In this document: piece by piece, positions 38,664 to 50,640 of the stretch
Position numbering within the stretch: position 1 is the first letter of the stretch
How the letters are laid out: each line of letters starts with the position of its first letter
Source of the DNA: Sinotaia quadrata
Taxonomy: Eukaryota > Mollusca > Gastropoda > Architaenioglossa > Viviparidae
NCBI GenBank assembly: GCA_028829895.1
Contig: CM054178.1
Span: 100,802,058 to 100,866,057, forward strand
Length of the DNA stretch: 64,000 nucleotides
Direction of reading: 5' to 3'
The notes under the pieces: generated by a model
What the model was told of the DNA's origin: nothing
What the model saw: only the letters and a program-made list of their open reading frames with translations
Databases searched by the model: none
Made by a program: the position numbers and the translations under genes

Positions 38664-39005
38664 CATCTGCATCACAATGTTCAAGTTCCCAAAGCCCAAG
38701 AAATTTGTTCGTTGCTGAACAAACGCCATATGGATTGTACTCTGACCAGCCAATATTGAACTTTGCCTAGACAGGTCAGCATCACGTGCAGCAATGTGCT
38801 TTTTGCTAATGGAGTGGCATTGCAGCATCTCTTTTTTAAAATTGTCAGTGCCCGTGATGAAGTCGCATTTTCCCACCAATGCTGGGTACTTTTTGCAGAT
38901 CGCACAGGTGATTTTCTTACTTGTCTCATCAAAAATTAACCAGGAAAATTCATGCTTCCACTTTGGGAGGAATGATCTCTGGGCACCACTTGCCGATCGC
39001 TTCAT
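38664..39005 (-). CDS. hAT transposase, N-terminal zinc-finger part
   Basis: Starts MKRSASGAQRSFLPKWKHEF, then a CAICKKYPAL...CHSISKKHIAA segment: a C-x2-C with later Cys/His, the TTF/BED-like DNA-binding finger at the N terminus of this hAT type. It ends at a likely donor GTAATA after MQM (phase 0); beyond it the frame runs into a CT-rich repeat (about 38595-38650) and a stop. Between this exon and 38430 only about 230 bases of intron-like, low-complexity DNA remain, so the middle of the transposase has been lost. Confidence 0.75.
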
Positions 39006-39964
39006 TGTTGATCTTTGTACAGGAAATGAAGAGTGAAAATTTGGGGACTTCCGGGCTGAGTAAAAATACGGATAGGAAAATTTACAAACCCATAGTTGTT
39101 CACAAAAAAGTTCATTTTAGCGCACTCGCAGTTGGCGACTAAAGTTTTTTTTTTAGTCGCCAATTTTTTTTTTCACTAGCCATGGCGACTAAATTAGTCG
39201 CCATTTTCAGGCCTGCCTGAAAATGGTAAACTTTTTGTTGGGACAACAGTCTGGATTCACCAAGTACCCATGCTTTCTGTGTATGTGGGATAGTAGGGAC
39301 AAAGCACAGCAGTACACGAAGCAGGACTGGCCTGTACAGGAGGAATTGGTACCTTGCAAAGCAAAGAACCACATAAACAACCCTCAGGTGGACAGAGATA
39401 AGATCCCACTGCTGCACATTAAGCTTGGCTTAATCAAACAGTTCACCAAAGCTCTGGACAAGGATGGTGGCTGTTTTGCTTACTTGTGCCATGCTTTTTC
39501 CAGGGTTGATCATTGAGAAGTTGAAAGCTGGCATTTTTGATGGTCCACAACTCTGTAACTGTAAGCTAATCAGAGATCCAGAGTTTGAAAACTCAATGAA
39601 TGAAGTGGAACTGGAAGTGTGGAAGGCTTTTGTTCTGGTCTTGAAAAACTTTCTTGGCAACAAAATGGCCAGGAACTATGCAGAGCTTGTTGCCAATATG
39701 CTGACTGCTTTCAGAAACTTTGGATGCAACATGAGCATCAAAATGCATTACTTATTCTCACATATGGATTGGTTTCTTGAAAATCTGGGATCAATGAGCG
39801 ACAAGCAAGGGGAGAGATTTCATCAGGATATGAAAGAGATGGAAACCAGTTATAAGGGACGTTGGGATGCAGTCATGATGGCTGATTACTGTTGGACTCT
39901 AAAGAGAGACATTCCTACTGCTGAGCATTCTAGAAGTTCGAAGAGACAAAAGTTCATGCCATGA

Positions 39965-41790
39965 ATTTTGAACAATGATGAACTAATATTGAATTTATAT
40001 GTACTTACCATTAGCAATGTCTACTATTCAATGTATACTAATCAACTTTTGTAACATTTAATAAATGAATTGTGTTAGAAAACAATTTCTTAAAATTTAA
40101 ATGAATTTTTTTTTTAATTTTAAAAACCTATTTTGGAAGAGAAATATTAACAAAAATTGCCTAATAATGTTACAAAAATGTAATCGATTTAGCTATAAGA
40201 TCGGATTTTTTAAAATCAAATTAGATTAAAAACCTGACCTGATTAAAATAAACGAATGTCATTTTCAAATTTAGCAGTGCAAAATTATTCTAAATCAGTT
40301 GAAAAATCTTAGACAACTTTCAAAAAATTTTTTTGTGACGCAGTTTTATAGATGCTTGGAGAATATTATCTGAATAATCATTTCATACTCATAGTCATTC
40401 TGTCTTGTCTGTGTGTTTATTATTTTTCTGTTTGCATATATGTGTCCATCTTTCTGGCTATCCATCTATGCAATATCTAGTGACTCAATTCATATATCCA
40501 AATATATGTCTGTAAGCTTTTAGTTTGTTTAATTTAATTTTGTATAGCATTAATCATATTATTTTATATTTTAACATACTGGTTTTTGCTATTGAACTAA
40601 CATGCTTAAAATAATTGTTTTATTTCTTGAGTCATCACACTGGTATTATTTCCCTTTGAAACGTTTGCATTCTAAAAATAATCATTTATGTTATATGTCA
40701 GTATACTGGTAATTACAATTGAACCTAACTTCTTTCTCAAAATAATCATTTTATTTCATGTATTAACATGGTAATATTTACTTTTGAACAGACTTTAATT
40801 TTACACCTTAGAAGCACGGACTTAACACCACAATCATACTCTAGTTAAATGCATTTCTGGATATTTTAAGCATAATATTGAAATCCACAGGTGACATGAC
40901 ACTCATAACTTCATAGATACATGCAAAAGAATTAAATAAGTGTATATTTGTAAGTGTAAAATTATAAGGATTAATAATTGATAAATTCTCAGCTTTGTTA
41001 TCTTTAACAAATAACTCTCAGTATTAATCTACACATATGTATAAGTGTTAAAATTTTGTAAAAGTTTATTTCACTAGTTCCGAGCTACAGCAAATTTTAC
41101 TGCTAACAAGGATCATTGGATCATAATCCTTATTGGCACAGTTCAAACCATTGTTTTAGAATTGTTTTCCCTAATTACAATCTTGTTTTTAAAGAACATG
41201 TACATATAAGAAGAATAAGGTTTCATTAGCTCATAATACTTATTAGTTCATTTGATAGTGTCCCTGTCTTATAAATATTTCATTTTGAACATATTGGTGA
41301 AATTAAAGGATCCTTGTATATATATATATATAGAGAGAAGATAGCATGGCTTTAGCCCAGAACTCTAATGATCCAATTCAGTCAGGAATAAAATTGACTG
41401 TCATGATTATCAAGAGGCACACTGGTTTATTCAGTCAGGAATAACAAAGACTGCCAGAGAATATAAGTTTATACAAAAATTCAGAATGCAATTTGCTGTT
41501 GTAACTTGTATTAGAAAAACAAAAAAAGACATTTTCAGGGAAGAAATACTGTTTTCTGACTGATATCCAAGAATTTAATGAGCTTATAGAAGAAAGCTTC
41601 TAGCCAAATGAAAAATATTATCAATCTTACCAATACAACAATAACTTGAATAAGCTATAGAGAATGAGTTGTGTTGCGTGGAGGTAACACAGGTACTCTG
41701 TGGTCTTGTGAGATCCAAAATGGGAAAAATAAAGCATATACACTGTTATCATTAACTTAACCAAGTAAATGTAACTCTCATCAGGAAACA
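39965..41790. other. AT-rich stretch, no gene recognised
   Basis: Follows the 3' end of the repeated gene copy; AATAAATGAA at about 40057-40067 could be its polyadenylation signal. Nothing else recognisable. Confidence 0.4.
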
Positions 41791-41793
41791 CTC

Positions 41794-41935
41794 AAACAGT
41801 ACAGGAATTGATCAACAGACCACTCATCATAATAAAATAAACAGTACAAGGATTGATCAACAGACCAATCATCATAATAAAACAAACAGTTCAAGGATTG
41901 ATCAATAGACCACTCATCATAATAAAACAAACAGC
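41794..41935. repeat. 45-bp tandem repeat, three copies
   Basis: Unit contains AAACAGTACAAGGATTGATC then AACAGACCA-TCATCATAATA. The period is a multiple of 3, so the minus strand reads an in-frame repeated FYYDEWSVDQ phrase, an artefact of the array. Confidence 0.92.
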
Positions 41936-42099
41936 AAAAGCAAAGCATAAAGTCAGTAAATATAGGATTCACCTTTTAATTTTGGATTGTTTATTCTTTC
42001 TGGAATAAATCAGTACGCAAAGGGGCAAAATAACTGCAAACATTTACTTACTGATTTCAGAATAATAGGCATAATAAATATATGTATATAAATAAATAC

Positions 42100-43830
42100 A
42101 ACACAAGCTGCCATCCTCGTGGTGCAATGCATTGCTAACCTTAATTGCCAGCCTGCTTCAGCCTTCGTGCAGGAGTATCGCTTGTTTTAGTGTTACCGAG
42201 GTGTCAGGCTGACACCCGTGCAGTTAGGAAGCCAGTGTGCGCTGTGTGTGCTTGGGCAAGCGCTGTGATGGGGGGATACACCGCCCCACTGTTTATACAC
42301 GGAATGCTTTGTGTTCTTTTTGCACCCCCTCCTCCACAAATATACACGTACGTTGTGTGTGTGTGTTTGTGAGAGAGAGATAGAGAGCACATTGATATGC
42401 GGGCATGGACAGATCAATGACACTGCGTTGGCAATGCAGCAAGCGATATATCTGCGCCATGTTCGGACCGGAATCGGAGGGTTGGCCTTGCATCTAGAGA
42501 TCAGGCACGCTATGGATGGGAGGATATGGATACTGGCAACCGGAAGCCAGGACCGAGACCAGTGAAGAGTTTGTTGTCTTTGGGTAAAGGAGAGGAGCCC
42601 TAATTTCCGAGACGTACACGCAGGTCTGAAGTGGAACTCCCCCCCCTCCCCCAGTCCTCCTCCTAGCGAATATTGGTCACTGCGCTGGCTGCTTCTGCCG
42701 TTCTGTGCTCTGGCACTCAGCGTGCGGTTCCACCTGTCACCTACTGGAAGCGTTCGGGTGAATAGCTACCGTGTTTTCGGATTTACTTGGAAGTTGGATT
42801 GTTAATTTGTTGCAGACAGTGTACTTTGTTGAAGTCTGTCCGCTTCTCGCACTGTGGCATGTCGGAGAACTCTAAGCGCCTAGGTCCTGTTTACGAGGGC
42901 TATTTGCTAGCAGTAGAGTTCGAAACCAAGCGGCAATTTTGACAGAACGTGTGGATACGCCGAATAGGAATTAACACTGTCTTGTCTGGCCTGATAGTAA
43001 TGTTAAATCACTACTATTTTTTTTCTGGTCTCTGACAAATGCCGTTTGGTGTGTGAGACGGCTTCACACTCAGTGGCTTGGTTGGCTGCTGGGTTGCCAA
43101 GTGGTTCTATACCCGTTGACGTTGAGTGCCTGGCGCTGTGAACTATTGTTCCATATTACATGTACAAGCAGACAGCTTGGCAGACGCCGTGGATTAGCGT
43201 CTGTCACACGTGTAGGATGACGGTGCCTTGTTTATTTCTTTCTCGAACACGGTTTGAATTCTGCTGTCGGAAGTGTGTTTGTTGTCTGTCATGCGTGCGC
43301 CGTCATTCAGTTCTCCTTTCACAATCATGGCGTGGGTGCAGCAGCAGTGATGCACAGTTCATGTAAAGCTGCAGCAGAAAGGAAGAGATAGATACATTTT
43401 CTTGTTTCGTAACAGTGATTCTTAGTAGACTTACCAAACGTCAGGGAGGAAGTGCTGGACTTCATGAGCAGCCTAGTTACCAGCCAGCTAACAGCACGGG
43501 GGATGTTTTTACCCACTCTACACCCTATCCTGTTTCTAGCTAGTCGTTAATTAGCGGACACTCATTACCTGTCACCGCTAGAAGGGCAGTGCTGACAGAT
43601 GGACTGTAAGACAACTGCCAAGACTCTGAGGACGGATTCAGTCGCTAGGGTGAATATTTACATGTATCATATGCATAGTATTGTTGGTAGGTAATGAAGA
43701 TCAGAACTTAGCTAAACTTGCCATCACATTCCGTCTGTCTTCTTATCACCAGTTTACTTTTTGCCTCGTGTTGTGAAAGCTTATATACTTCCGTGTGTTG
43801 TCTGTATGCGTCGCTCAGAGCTATTCTTAA
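42100..43830. promoter_or_regulatory. CpG-richer stretch, candidate promoter/first-exon region of unknown gene
   Basis: Composition changes from AT-rich to roughly balanced, with many CpG steps (for example 42440-42560, 42660-42980, 43080-43300). It carries overlapping open frames on both strands with no known protein content, as usual for a 5' untranslated region or promoter. Weak donors exist on both strands (plus strand at about 42584; minus strand GTAAGTC at about 43429-43435). It could serve a separate gene or an internal promoter of the Patj-like gene. A degraded mobile element is also possible. Confidence 0.35.
43178..43206. other. Stem-loop, 10-bp stem
   Basis: TGGCAGACGC and GCGTCTGTCA pair at 9 of 10 positions around a 9-base loop. 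Confidence 0.5.
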
Positions 43831-44857
43831 GATAGAATAAGAGTTAAGTCATTACCACCACACTGATTAATTATTATTACTAGCAGTTAATATTTTATAT
43901 ATATATTTACCGTATCAATCTTATTAATTGATGTTGTGATGGTCATGTTTTCTGTATTAAAATATTTACATCCGCGTTTTAACATTGAAGTTTAGGTAGT
44001 GGTGGTGGTGGTGGATTTCTTTTGGTCCATATCCTTCAAGCGACCGTTATCATTGTCAGTCAGGCCCATACACAACGCTTTAGGAGTATGTTAAATGTTT
44101 CTTTGCTCAATTCTGAGGAATAGACGAAGGGTTAATAAGAGTTCATGTTTGCTTTTTTTAAATTTTTTTTTTTTTAGTCTTAGAAGAAATGTGCAACACT
44201 AATACTATAGTAATTGTCGCGCGGGATCATAAGACCGTCCCATGGCAACCAGAACGAGTATAAGCATAATAACAATTCGGGGTGGAAAATTCTCCAGAAC
44301 TGTCATTGCCAGACTGATTACTCCCCCCACCCCCAATAAAAACTTCCTCGAGAAAGCAGTAGACCACAATTCTCATCGCTGACTTTCATCTCTTTGCCTT
44401 TGTCTTTCCGCATGCTGATATTAACACATGACGACCTACGTTTCTGTCTGCCTGTTGACAGATAATGTGAACGATTTTGAAGTATTCTGGAGTAATTTTG
44501 ACTTCCACTCATTAGTATGTGGTTGTTAAATAAGATGATTTTCGGGAGTAATTATCATTTCCCTTCTAAATGACGAGTAGCTTTTGAATGATTTCAGTAA
44601 TGTTTTATTACTCTTTTTTTTTCGCCCCCACCCTTCCCTCTCTACACATCTTCGACAAACAGTTTATGTTTGAAAGCGAGCATTTAGTTTATAGACTGCA
44701 AATCAACCACCACCACCACCACCTTCACCAACACCCTCAAATAAAAAAGAAAAGAAAAGACGCGTGAAAAGCCACTCAAGAGATTGGATGCTAACAAATT
44801 AATGAATTAATGATTAGCGTAGACATGAAAAGACTGTTTTTATTTCCCTGTTTATAA
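43831..44857. other. No gene recognised
   Basis: Mixed low-complexity sequence, with a (GGT)n patch near 43998-44014 and (CAC)n near 44706-44723. Confidence 0.4.
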
Positions 44858-44889
44858 TTTTTTTTTTTTTTTTTTTTTTTGGGGGGGGG
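44858..44889. repeat. Homopolymer pair T23-G9
   Basis: Twenty-three T directly followed by nine G. Confidence 0.9.
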
Positions 44890-44940
44890 AGCGAATTTTT
44901 CTTTTGTGCGTGTGTGTGAATCTGTACAGAAGCCTTTAAG

Positions 44941-45060
44941 AAACGAAACGTTTTTAAAAGTCTTTTCAGACTGGCGCTAGATTCAAGTGCGACTGTGTGA
45001 GCATTTGTTTAAAAACATTTAAAAGTCTTTTTCAAACTTGCACTAGATTCATGTGTCTGT
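44941..45060. repeat. Imperfect tandem, unit about 62 bp
   Basis: Two copies with TTTAAAAGTCTTTT, then CAGACTGGCGCTAGATTCA or CAAACTTGCACTAGATTCA, then GTG-CTGTGT. Fainter third and fourth copies may follow to about 45,215. Confidence 0.7.
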
Positions 45061-45411
45061 GTTATGTCAAATAGAGAAAGAAAAAGAAACAAAAACATTT
45101 AATAACGGATCAGATTGGCGCCAATTCAAGGAAAAACAAAACAAACACATCAAAACCCATCAGCAAAAAGTCCAGAAACATTTAGACTGTCGCTGTGCGC
45201 GTGTGTATTCGGCTAAGTCTTGGAAACATTATGGTACAGGCGATTGACATTTATAGCTCTAGTGGAGAGTGTACGTGCGCACGTGGCATCAAGTTTGATT
45301 TTATAGTTTGTGAAGCGGCTAAAAGGACACCTTGCGCGAACTTGTAGCTTTCGATCGCGATACTCTCCTGCCGAGTTTGATTAATCATTGCACGTAACCA
45401 ACGACTAGACA

Positions 45412-45585
45412 GACGGCAGTACTATTATGATATGCTGACAGCGGAAGAATGCCGACAGACTTGATTCTGGGTTAACTCCGTTTAACTGACATTAACGGTA
45501 GACGGCTGTACTATTATGATATACTGACAGCTGAAGAATGCCTGACAGACTTGATTCTGGGTTAACTGACATTAACGGTGTATGT
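45412..45585. repeat. 89-bp tandem duplication
   Basis: Copies begin GACGGCAGTACTATTATGAT and GACGGCTGTACTATTATGAT, both containing GACAGACTTGATTCTGGGTT. The second is shorter by a GTTTAACTCC-type deletion. Confidence 0.92.
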
Positions 45586-47044
45586 ATTTTTATATCGCGG
45601 CATATACTTAGTACACATATCAGTTTTCCTATTAAATTCCGTGGAATTGAGCAGTTTCCACTCTTCCGATCAAAAGATTGAAGGTGTTTTCTCTACATCC
45701 GCTCTAACTGGCTAAGTGGGAATATTACTCACTCCAAATGGGAATCTCTTTATCTGTCTGTAACCCCCCCCCAATTCTGTCTCCCTACCTACTTTAGTAC
45801 TTACCTGTTTTTCTATCTGTTAATAATGTGTTGCTGCAAATGTTATGATCTGTTCACTGGTACTGAAATATTTCAAACTTATTGCAAGGTAATTTTTCCC
45901 ATTACATTTGTTCTATAAAATTATATTTGCACTTATCACATTAGGATACAAATAATATTATATAACTTATTCAATAATCTGCATTTAAAAATGTAAAAAT
46001 CAGCATATTCATAATAATATTTTAACATTAAAGAAATTTAAAAGTCTCCTTGAAAGGTTTAAAATGAGCATTTATTGTTTCTCCTTTACATAGTTGGGAA
46101 TTGTTTAATTGAAAAATAATATCTTTTTCATTAAGGACATCCAATAATCCTATTATTTATTTATAATTTGTTTATTAAGAAACTGTAATTAATACCATCT
46201 TTTGAGAACACACAAATGCACACACACACACTTGCATGCTTGTGTGTGGTGTGTGGGGTGTGTGTGTGTGTTTGTAAATACTGTTCATCTAAAGAACAAC
46301 TTAGAACTTACATTAGTTATATTCACCTTTCATGTGTAATGCAGAATAGTAACAAAGTTAAATTTGTATTATTTATTCACTGTTGATTTTATTACATTCT
46401 ACGATTGAAAATATATGGTACTAATACCATAAATCGTGGTAGGTGAACGTGTACAGTGAAGTTTAAAGAAAACCAATTGAATGTTTTCAAATACCCAGCT
46501 GTTAAACACTTTTAGTTTAATATCTCCCACTATAGCTAAACATGAAATCTGTCATAATTTCCTCTATGATTTAAACATAAATTCTCTTGAACAGTTTAAT
46601 TTGTCTGTAAAATATTGAATGCATTGTAATTGAGCTATTTTTTAAATCCATCCATTTTGCCCTTTACTAACAATAAATCCTTTTTCTTTATTTACTGAAA
46701 TCTCATTTATTTGTGGTTCACACTCTTAGTCTAACTTATTCACAGATGTGTGTTGCAAAAAAGAGGAATTATTTAATTTGTGAAGCAGTCACCATTAAAA
46801 GTCAATTCACCTTTATACAGTTGGACTGATATTTTAGATGACAATGATATTGGTAAATTCAAGTCTAATATTGCCTTGGGTCTCTCAGTATCTATTTTAT
46901 ATAAATACTTATCATGTACACAACTAAATGATAAATGTTGAATCATTAATGCAGTTATACTGGTGTCAATTGAATAATAGATACTTGAGCAGTGGAAAGC
47001 AACAAATAAATGATTAAAGAAAAGTTCACGTGTGATTTAAAACA

Positions 47045-47047
<3 letters not shown>
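45586..47047. other. No gene recognised
   Basis: AT-rich with a mixed CA/TG patch at 46215-46275 (CA arm then TG arm, able to pair). Confidence 0.45.
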
Positions 47048-47102
<55 letters not shown>

Positions 47103-47142
47103 CGTGCGTGCATGCGTGCGTGCGTGCGTATGTGTGTGTGTG
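47048..47142. repeat. (TG)n with TGCG block
   Basis: About 50 bp of TG, about 30 bp of (TGCG)n, then TG again. Confidence 0.93.
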
Positions 47143-48660
47143 AAGTAGTAAGATATAGGAAAATATGCTATACATTGAAATAAAGAGGAAAACCCCACCA
47201 AACATCATCAGAAAGAATACATTGTAAAATCAATTAGAAATAATAATAGGAATGTTCTAGTTTAGAAAGAAATCAGACACCAACAAGGAAATAGTGATTA
47301 AATGGAAATATGGAGATAAGTGATTAATGGTAAGAGATGTGGAATTATTGATTAAAGGTAAATAAACAAGAGATAAATAAGCCATTAAAAGTAGATAAAC
47401 AGATAGGTAGAAAAGTGTTTATAGGTAAATGAACAGGTAAATTACTAATTAAAGTATCAGAAGATCTGGGAAGATAAACAAGAAAAAAATAGGTGGAGAG
47501 ATGAGTGATTAAAGCAAAAAGTATCGAGGAAATATGACAATAAATGAATAAAGAGAAAAGGATTGCAATGATGATAGAAAAAAAAACATAAAAGTAACAA
47601 AAACTTACCTTAAATACAAGTTATTGCAGTCTTTGGATATTCACCAAATATAATTATTTATTTGCAGTAAATATTGTAATTATTTAAAACATGATAACAT
47701 AATCATTTAATTACCATAAAATAAATCATTCTTATGTCTTCTTAGAGTATAAATATACTAAACAGGCATTTATGAGATCTGATTAAATCTATCAGAGTTA
47801 AGCTTTTTTTTAATGGTGACATGCCTTATGAATCATTAGTATAACTTTTAAAAATAGATTTTATTAAGCTTCTATAAGTAAATAAACAAATGACGCATGC
47901 ACAGAAACAAAACATTAAAATGTACTTGAAATCCTAAGTAGCTGACTATTCATACAATAATGAAAAGATCAAAAGCAAATGCATAACATTGGGCAAAGTT
48001 TCACTCATTGAATAGTTTGCATCAGTTTATTATGCATACATTATGCTGGGTAAAATTAATCTTTTTGATACAACTATAAGGAGACATGACAAAAGAAGAA
48101 AAAAGGAAGAAAGGTGTATGCATTTTGTTATTAGAATATAAAACACATAATGACTAGCATACACTTTAACAAATTATTTGAAAGAAAAACATGAGCAGAA
48201 CTCAGAGAAAATATTCTCCATTAAAAATATATAAATTAGTTGTAAACAAACAGCCTGATAAAATAAAAAAATATCTTTATTAATATAATTATAGTTTATC
48301 CAATATCGGAATGCTAGATAAATAAGGAAAAATGAACCGACGACTATTTTATTTCACATCACTGTTTCCATTCATCATGCAAGCAGGAAGGTTGGAGGTT
48401 GGGTGGAGAAAAATCATTGAGCGTTATGCACAGGCATAGAATTTGTAAAACATTGTGTAGAAGAGAGACGGGGAGAGCGCGAGAGAGTTGTTTTGATTGC
48501 TGCTTTTATAGCAGTTAAATGGAACCCTCCTTTTTTCGGTTTATTGCAAAGGAATGCGAGTTCAAGCTGGGACTGCGTTCTTAGTCGCTGCAGTTTTGTG
48601 GTGGTGATATTGATTTCCGTTGTGGGAGAGGACTTGTAGTTGTAGGGTAGCAGGGGATGC
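47143..48660. other. No gene recognised
   Basis: AT-rich to about 48,340 (A-rich GATAAAT/AGTGATTAA phrases recur loosely at 47290-47530), then more balanced. No coding features. Confidence 0.4.
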
Positions 48661-48689
48661 TACGCTCTGTTAGGGTTATCATTCGACCC

Positions 48690-49641
48690 GGGTGGGGTGG
48701 TTGTATATTCCATTTCATACCCTGTGATTAGTGTTTACTGTATTTGCCACTCCCTAGACAGGGTTGTCAGTGTTATCCTGGGTTATCATTCGATTAATGG
48801 ATGTACTGTGCGTACCGGGCTGTGGCAGGCAGGGTCATCTTGCGATCGTTGTGGGGGTGGAGTGAACTGTACATACCATTTCTTGCAGTAGCAGACAGGT
48901 TTATTTTATGAACAGGGGTTATATTGTTGTATCATTCTTGCTTTGGCAGGAGGGTTATCTTGCGATCAGCGAGTTTACAGTAGTAAAATTCCAGTTTCTG
49001 TGCTCTGGCAAGCTGGGTTCTAATTCAGTCCATAGATGAAATGTGTCGCTAGTGGACCAGCATGATGTATAGCACAGTTGAAACGGTGGACGCACCAATA
49101 ATCACAGGTGTTGTTGTTAACTCTTTATGCAACATTTTACGCTCTGATAGACAGGATTATAATGCAGTCCGATAATCAGTTGCTGTTAGATACCATTGCA
49201 CGCTATAGCAGGTCAGGTTATCATGCAATACAAAAACCAGTTGCATCACCACCGAGTACTGTGTGTAGCACGGCACACTCTGGCAGGGCAAGGTTTATCA
49301 AGTAATTAAGTGGTTAGTTGTGTCGTTGCTGCCTGCTGTATATACCATTTTACTCTCTAATAGGCATGGATAATATTTGTCCAACACATGGTGTCTCTAG
49401 TTAAGTACCATTTCATGTTCTGGTGGGCATTCGTTGTAATTTGTCCAGTAATATGTGGTGTCTCTACTTAAGTACCATTTCACGTTCTGGTAGGCATTGC
49501 TATAATTTGTCTAGCAATATGTGGTGTCTCTACTTAAGTACCATTTCATGTTCTGGAGGGCATTGCTATAATTTGTTCAGTAATATGTGGTGTCTCTTTT
49601 CATTTACATGTACATTTTCACGTTCTGGTGGTATTGGTATA
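48690..49641. repeat. Degenerate minisatellite, unit about 65-75 bp
   Basis: Copies share CTCTGGCAGGCAGGGTTATC, then a (T/A)(T/G)CGATC or CAGTCC phrase, then a GTGTCG/GTTG-type link and TATACCATTT. They are highly diverged on the left and become nearly identical 65-bp units from about 49,390 on (CCAGTAATATGTGGTGTCTC, then TACTTAAGTACCATTTCA, then GTTCTGG). Open frames at 48697-48891, 49108-49305 and 49423-49644 are translations of this array. Confidence 0.8.
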
Positions 49642-50640
49642 TGACACAATAATGGGAAATATTAATAATTTTTTTCTTCTCTCCCTCTAAGTATTTTTCT
49701 AACTCTAAACTATGAACGAAATAGCTAAGTTAATTAAAAGAGGGACAGGGGTGAAAACGACCATTTTGTCAACCCATTTTGTCAACAACGGGAAGGGAAA
49801 AACTAACTAATCGGAAACACTAGCTTAAGTTTGTGCGAAACACTAGCTTAAGTTTGTGCCGAAGAATGGAAAACACGTATAATTAACTTGCTGGCTTGAC
49901 CCTCCCTGGCCAAAACCCACCCCATAAATCTGTGTCAGTATAGAGTACATGGCGGCCAGTACACGTGAGAAAGCGCTGGGACCGCAAATTTTGTCCGTGA
50001 AGAAAGCAGGCTCTGAGTTTTGGAAATTAAACAACTTTTTAGAATCACCTCTTTAAGATACTTGGTAGTAGGTTGATATTGTTATTGTGAAATTACTATT
50101 GTTTTATGAAAGTACTATTGAACTAGAATTTTGAGTTATTGGAAAGTTAATATTTGTATTACTAAGTTAAAAAGGGTGGTTTGTGTGTACAACCATTTCT
50201 TGCTGAGTTAATGTATGGCTTGCCAGGTGGCCATGAGTTGCTATAGTAACTGTAGTTTTAAAATAAAATACGAGTAGGATCATTGCTCTGAGATTTTAGT
50301 GTGTGCTCTGAGTTAGCTAGGCAAGGCAAATGGATACTAAATCACAGTGTCAACTGGGAACTTGATACTTTTGGCACTAATAGAAGTGGACCTTCAGGAT
50401 GGCCAGAGAATATTCGTCAGCATGTACAAGGTGCTGGTTGTTAATGGGCAGTGCTGGAAGGGGGTGTGTTCCAGTCAGCTCAGAGAAGGGATGTGCAAGA
50501 ACTTTGTGTATAAAAGAGGATACAGAGCCAGAGACAGACGAGAAACGTTGAAAATGTAGCATGTTGTAGAGAGGGCAGGACAAGCTCTCAGTTTCTCCCT
50601 GCTTTATGTATCAGGAGCTTTCTTTTCAAAGTTGGGAGGC
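49642..50640 (+). mobile_element. LTR-like element, copy C
   Basis: Third copy of the 6266-7171 family, inserted at the right end of the 65-bp array (the unit is cut after TATTGGTATA). It shares ATGGGAAATATT, CCTCTAAGTA, GTCAACAACG, TTGCCAGGTGGCCATGAGTT and has the best TATA box (TATAAAAG, 50509-50516). The 3' end is approximate and no target duplication was found; the array does not resume after it. Confidence 0.6.

Larger units (their letters stand above)
36493..39215 (-). mobile_element. hAT transposon inserted in the repeated gene, 8-bp target duplication
   Basis: The 2,723-bp element is flanked by a perfect 8-bp duplication CCTGAAAA (36485-36492 and 39216-39223). Removing the element and one repeat restores the host frame exactly (VDLK joins MVNFLLGQQ). 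Ends are inverted repeats: left CAGCCCTGAAAATG, right reverse complement CAGGCCTGAAAATG (13 of 14). Subterminal repeats lie inside both ends. It carries a two-part transposase on the minus strand. Host-copy decay and the transposase's long open frame suggest the insertion is younger than, or decaying more slowly than, the copy it broke, though both are probably inactive. Confidence 0.93.
35563..39964 (+). pseudogene. Broken copy of a repeated intronless gene family, split by a hAT insertion
   Basis: The first part (35563-36492) and second part (39224-39964) join across the inserted element into one ORF plan. It starts MESAKRHCRNKPDVFCYIYG, with a Cys/His-rich zinc-finger-like N terminus (C.IYGEYT..., MVCKTC, CYFCTIDVNGINR). 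It continues with NPFSQKELNDLVRDLSLSKS, RLFIDSSKRSLKCVLLHSGN, KYPCFLCMWDSRDK, HIKLGLIKQFTKALDKDGGC, HYLFSHMDWFLENLGSMSDK and ends RSSKRQKFMP. I recognise these phrases from an uncharacterised, highly copied family in many invertebrate assemblies; it behaves like a transposon-derived gene, but I cannot name its superfamily. This copy is dead: stops at RH*TK, MV*RE (both look like TGG to TAG) and EEY*EE, a frame change near 36150-36180, another at a T-run near 39490-39497, and the 2.7-kb insertion. Confidence 0.8.
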
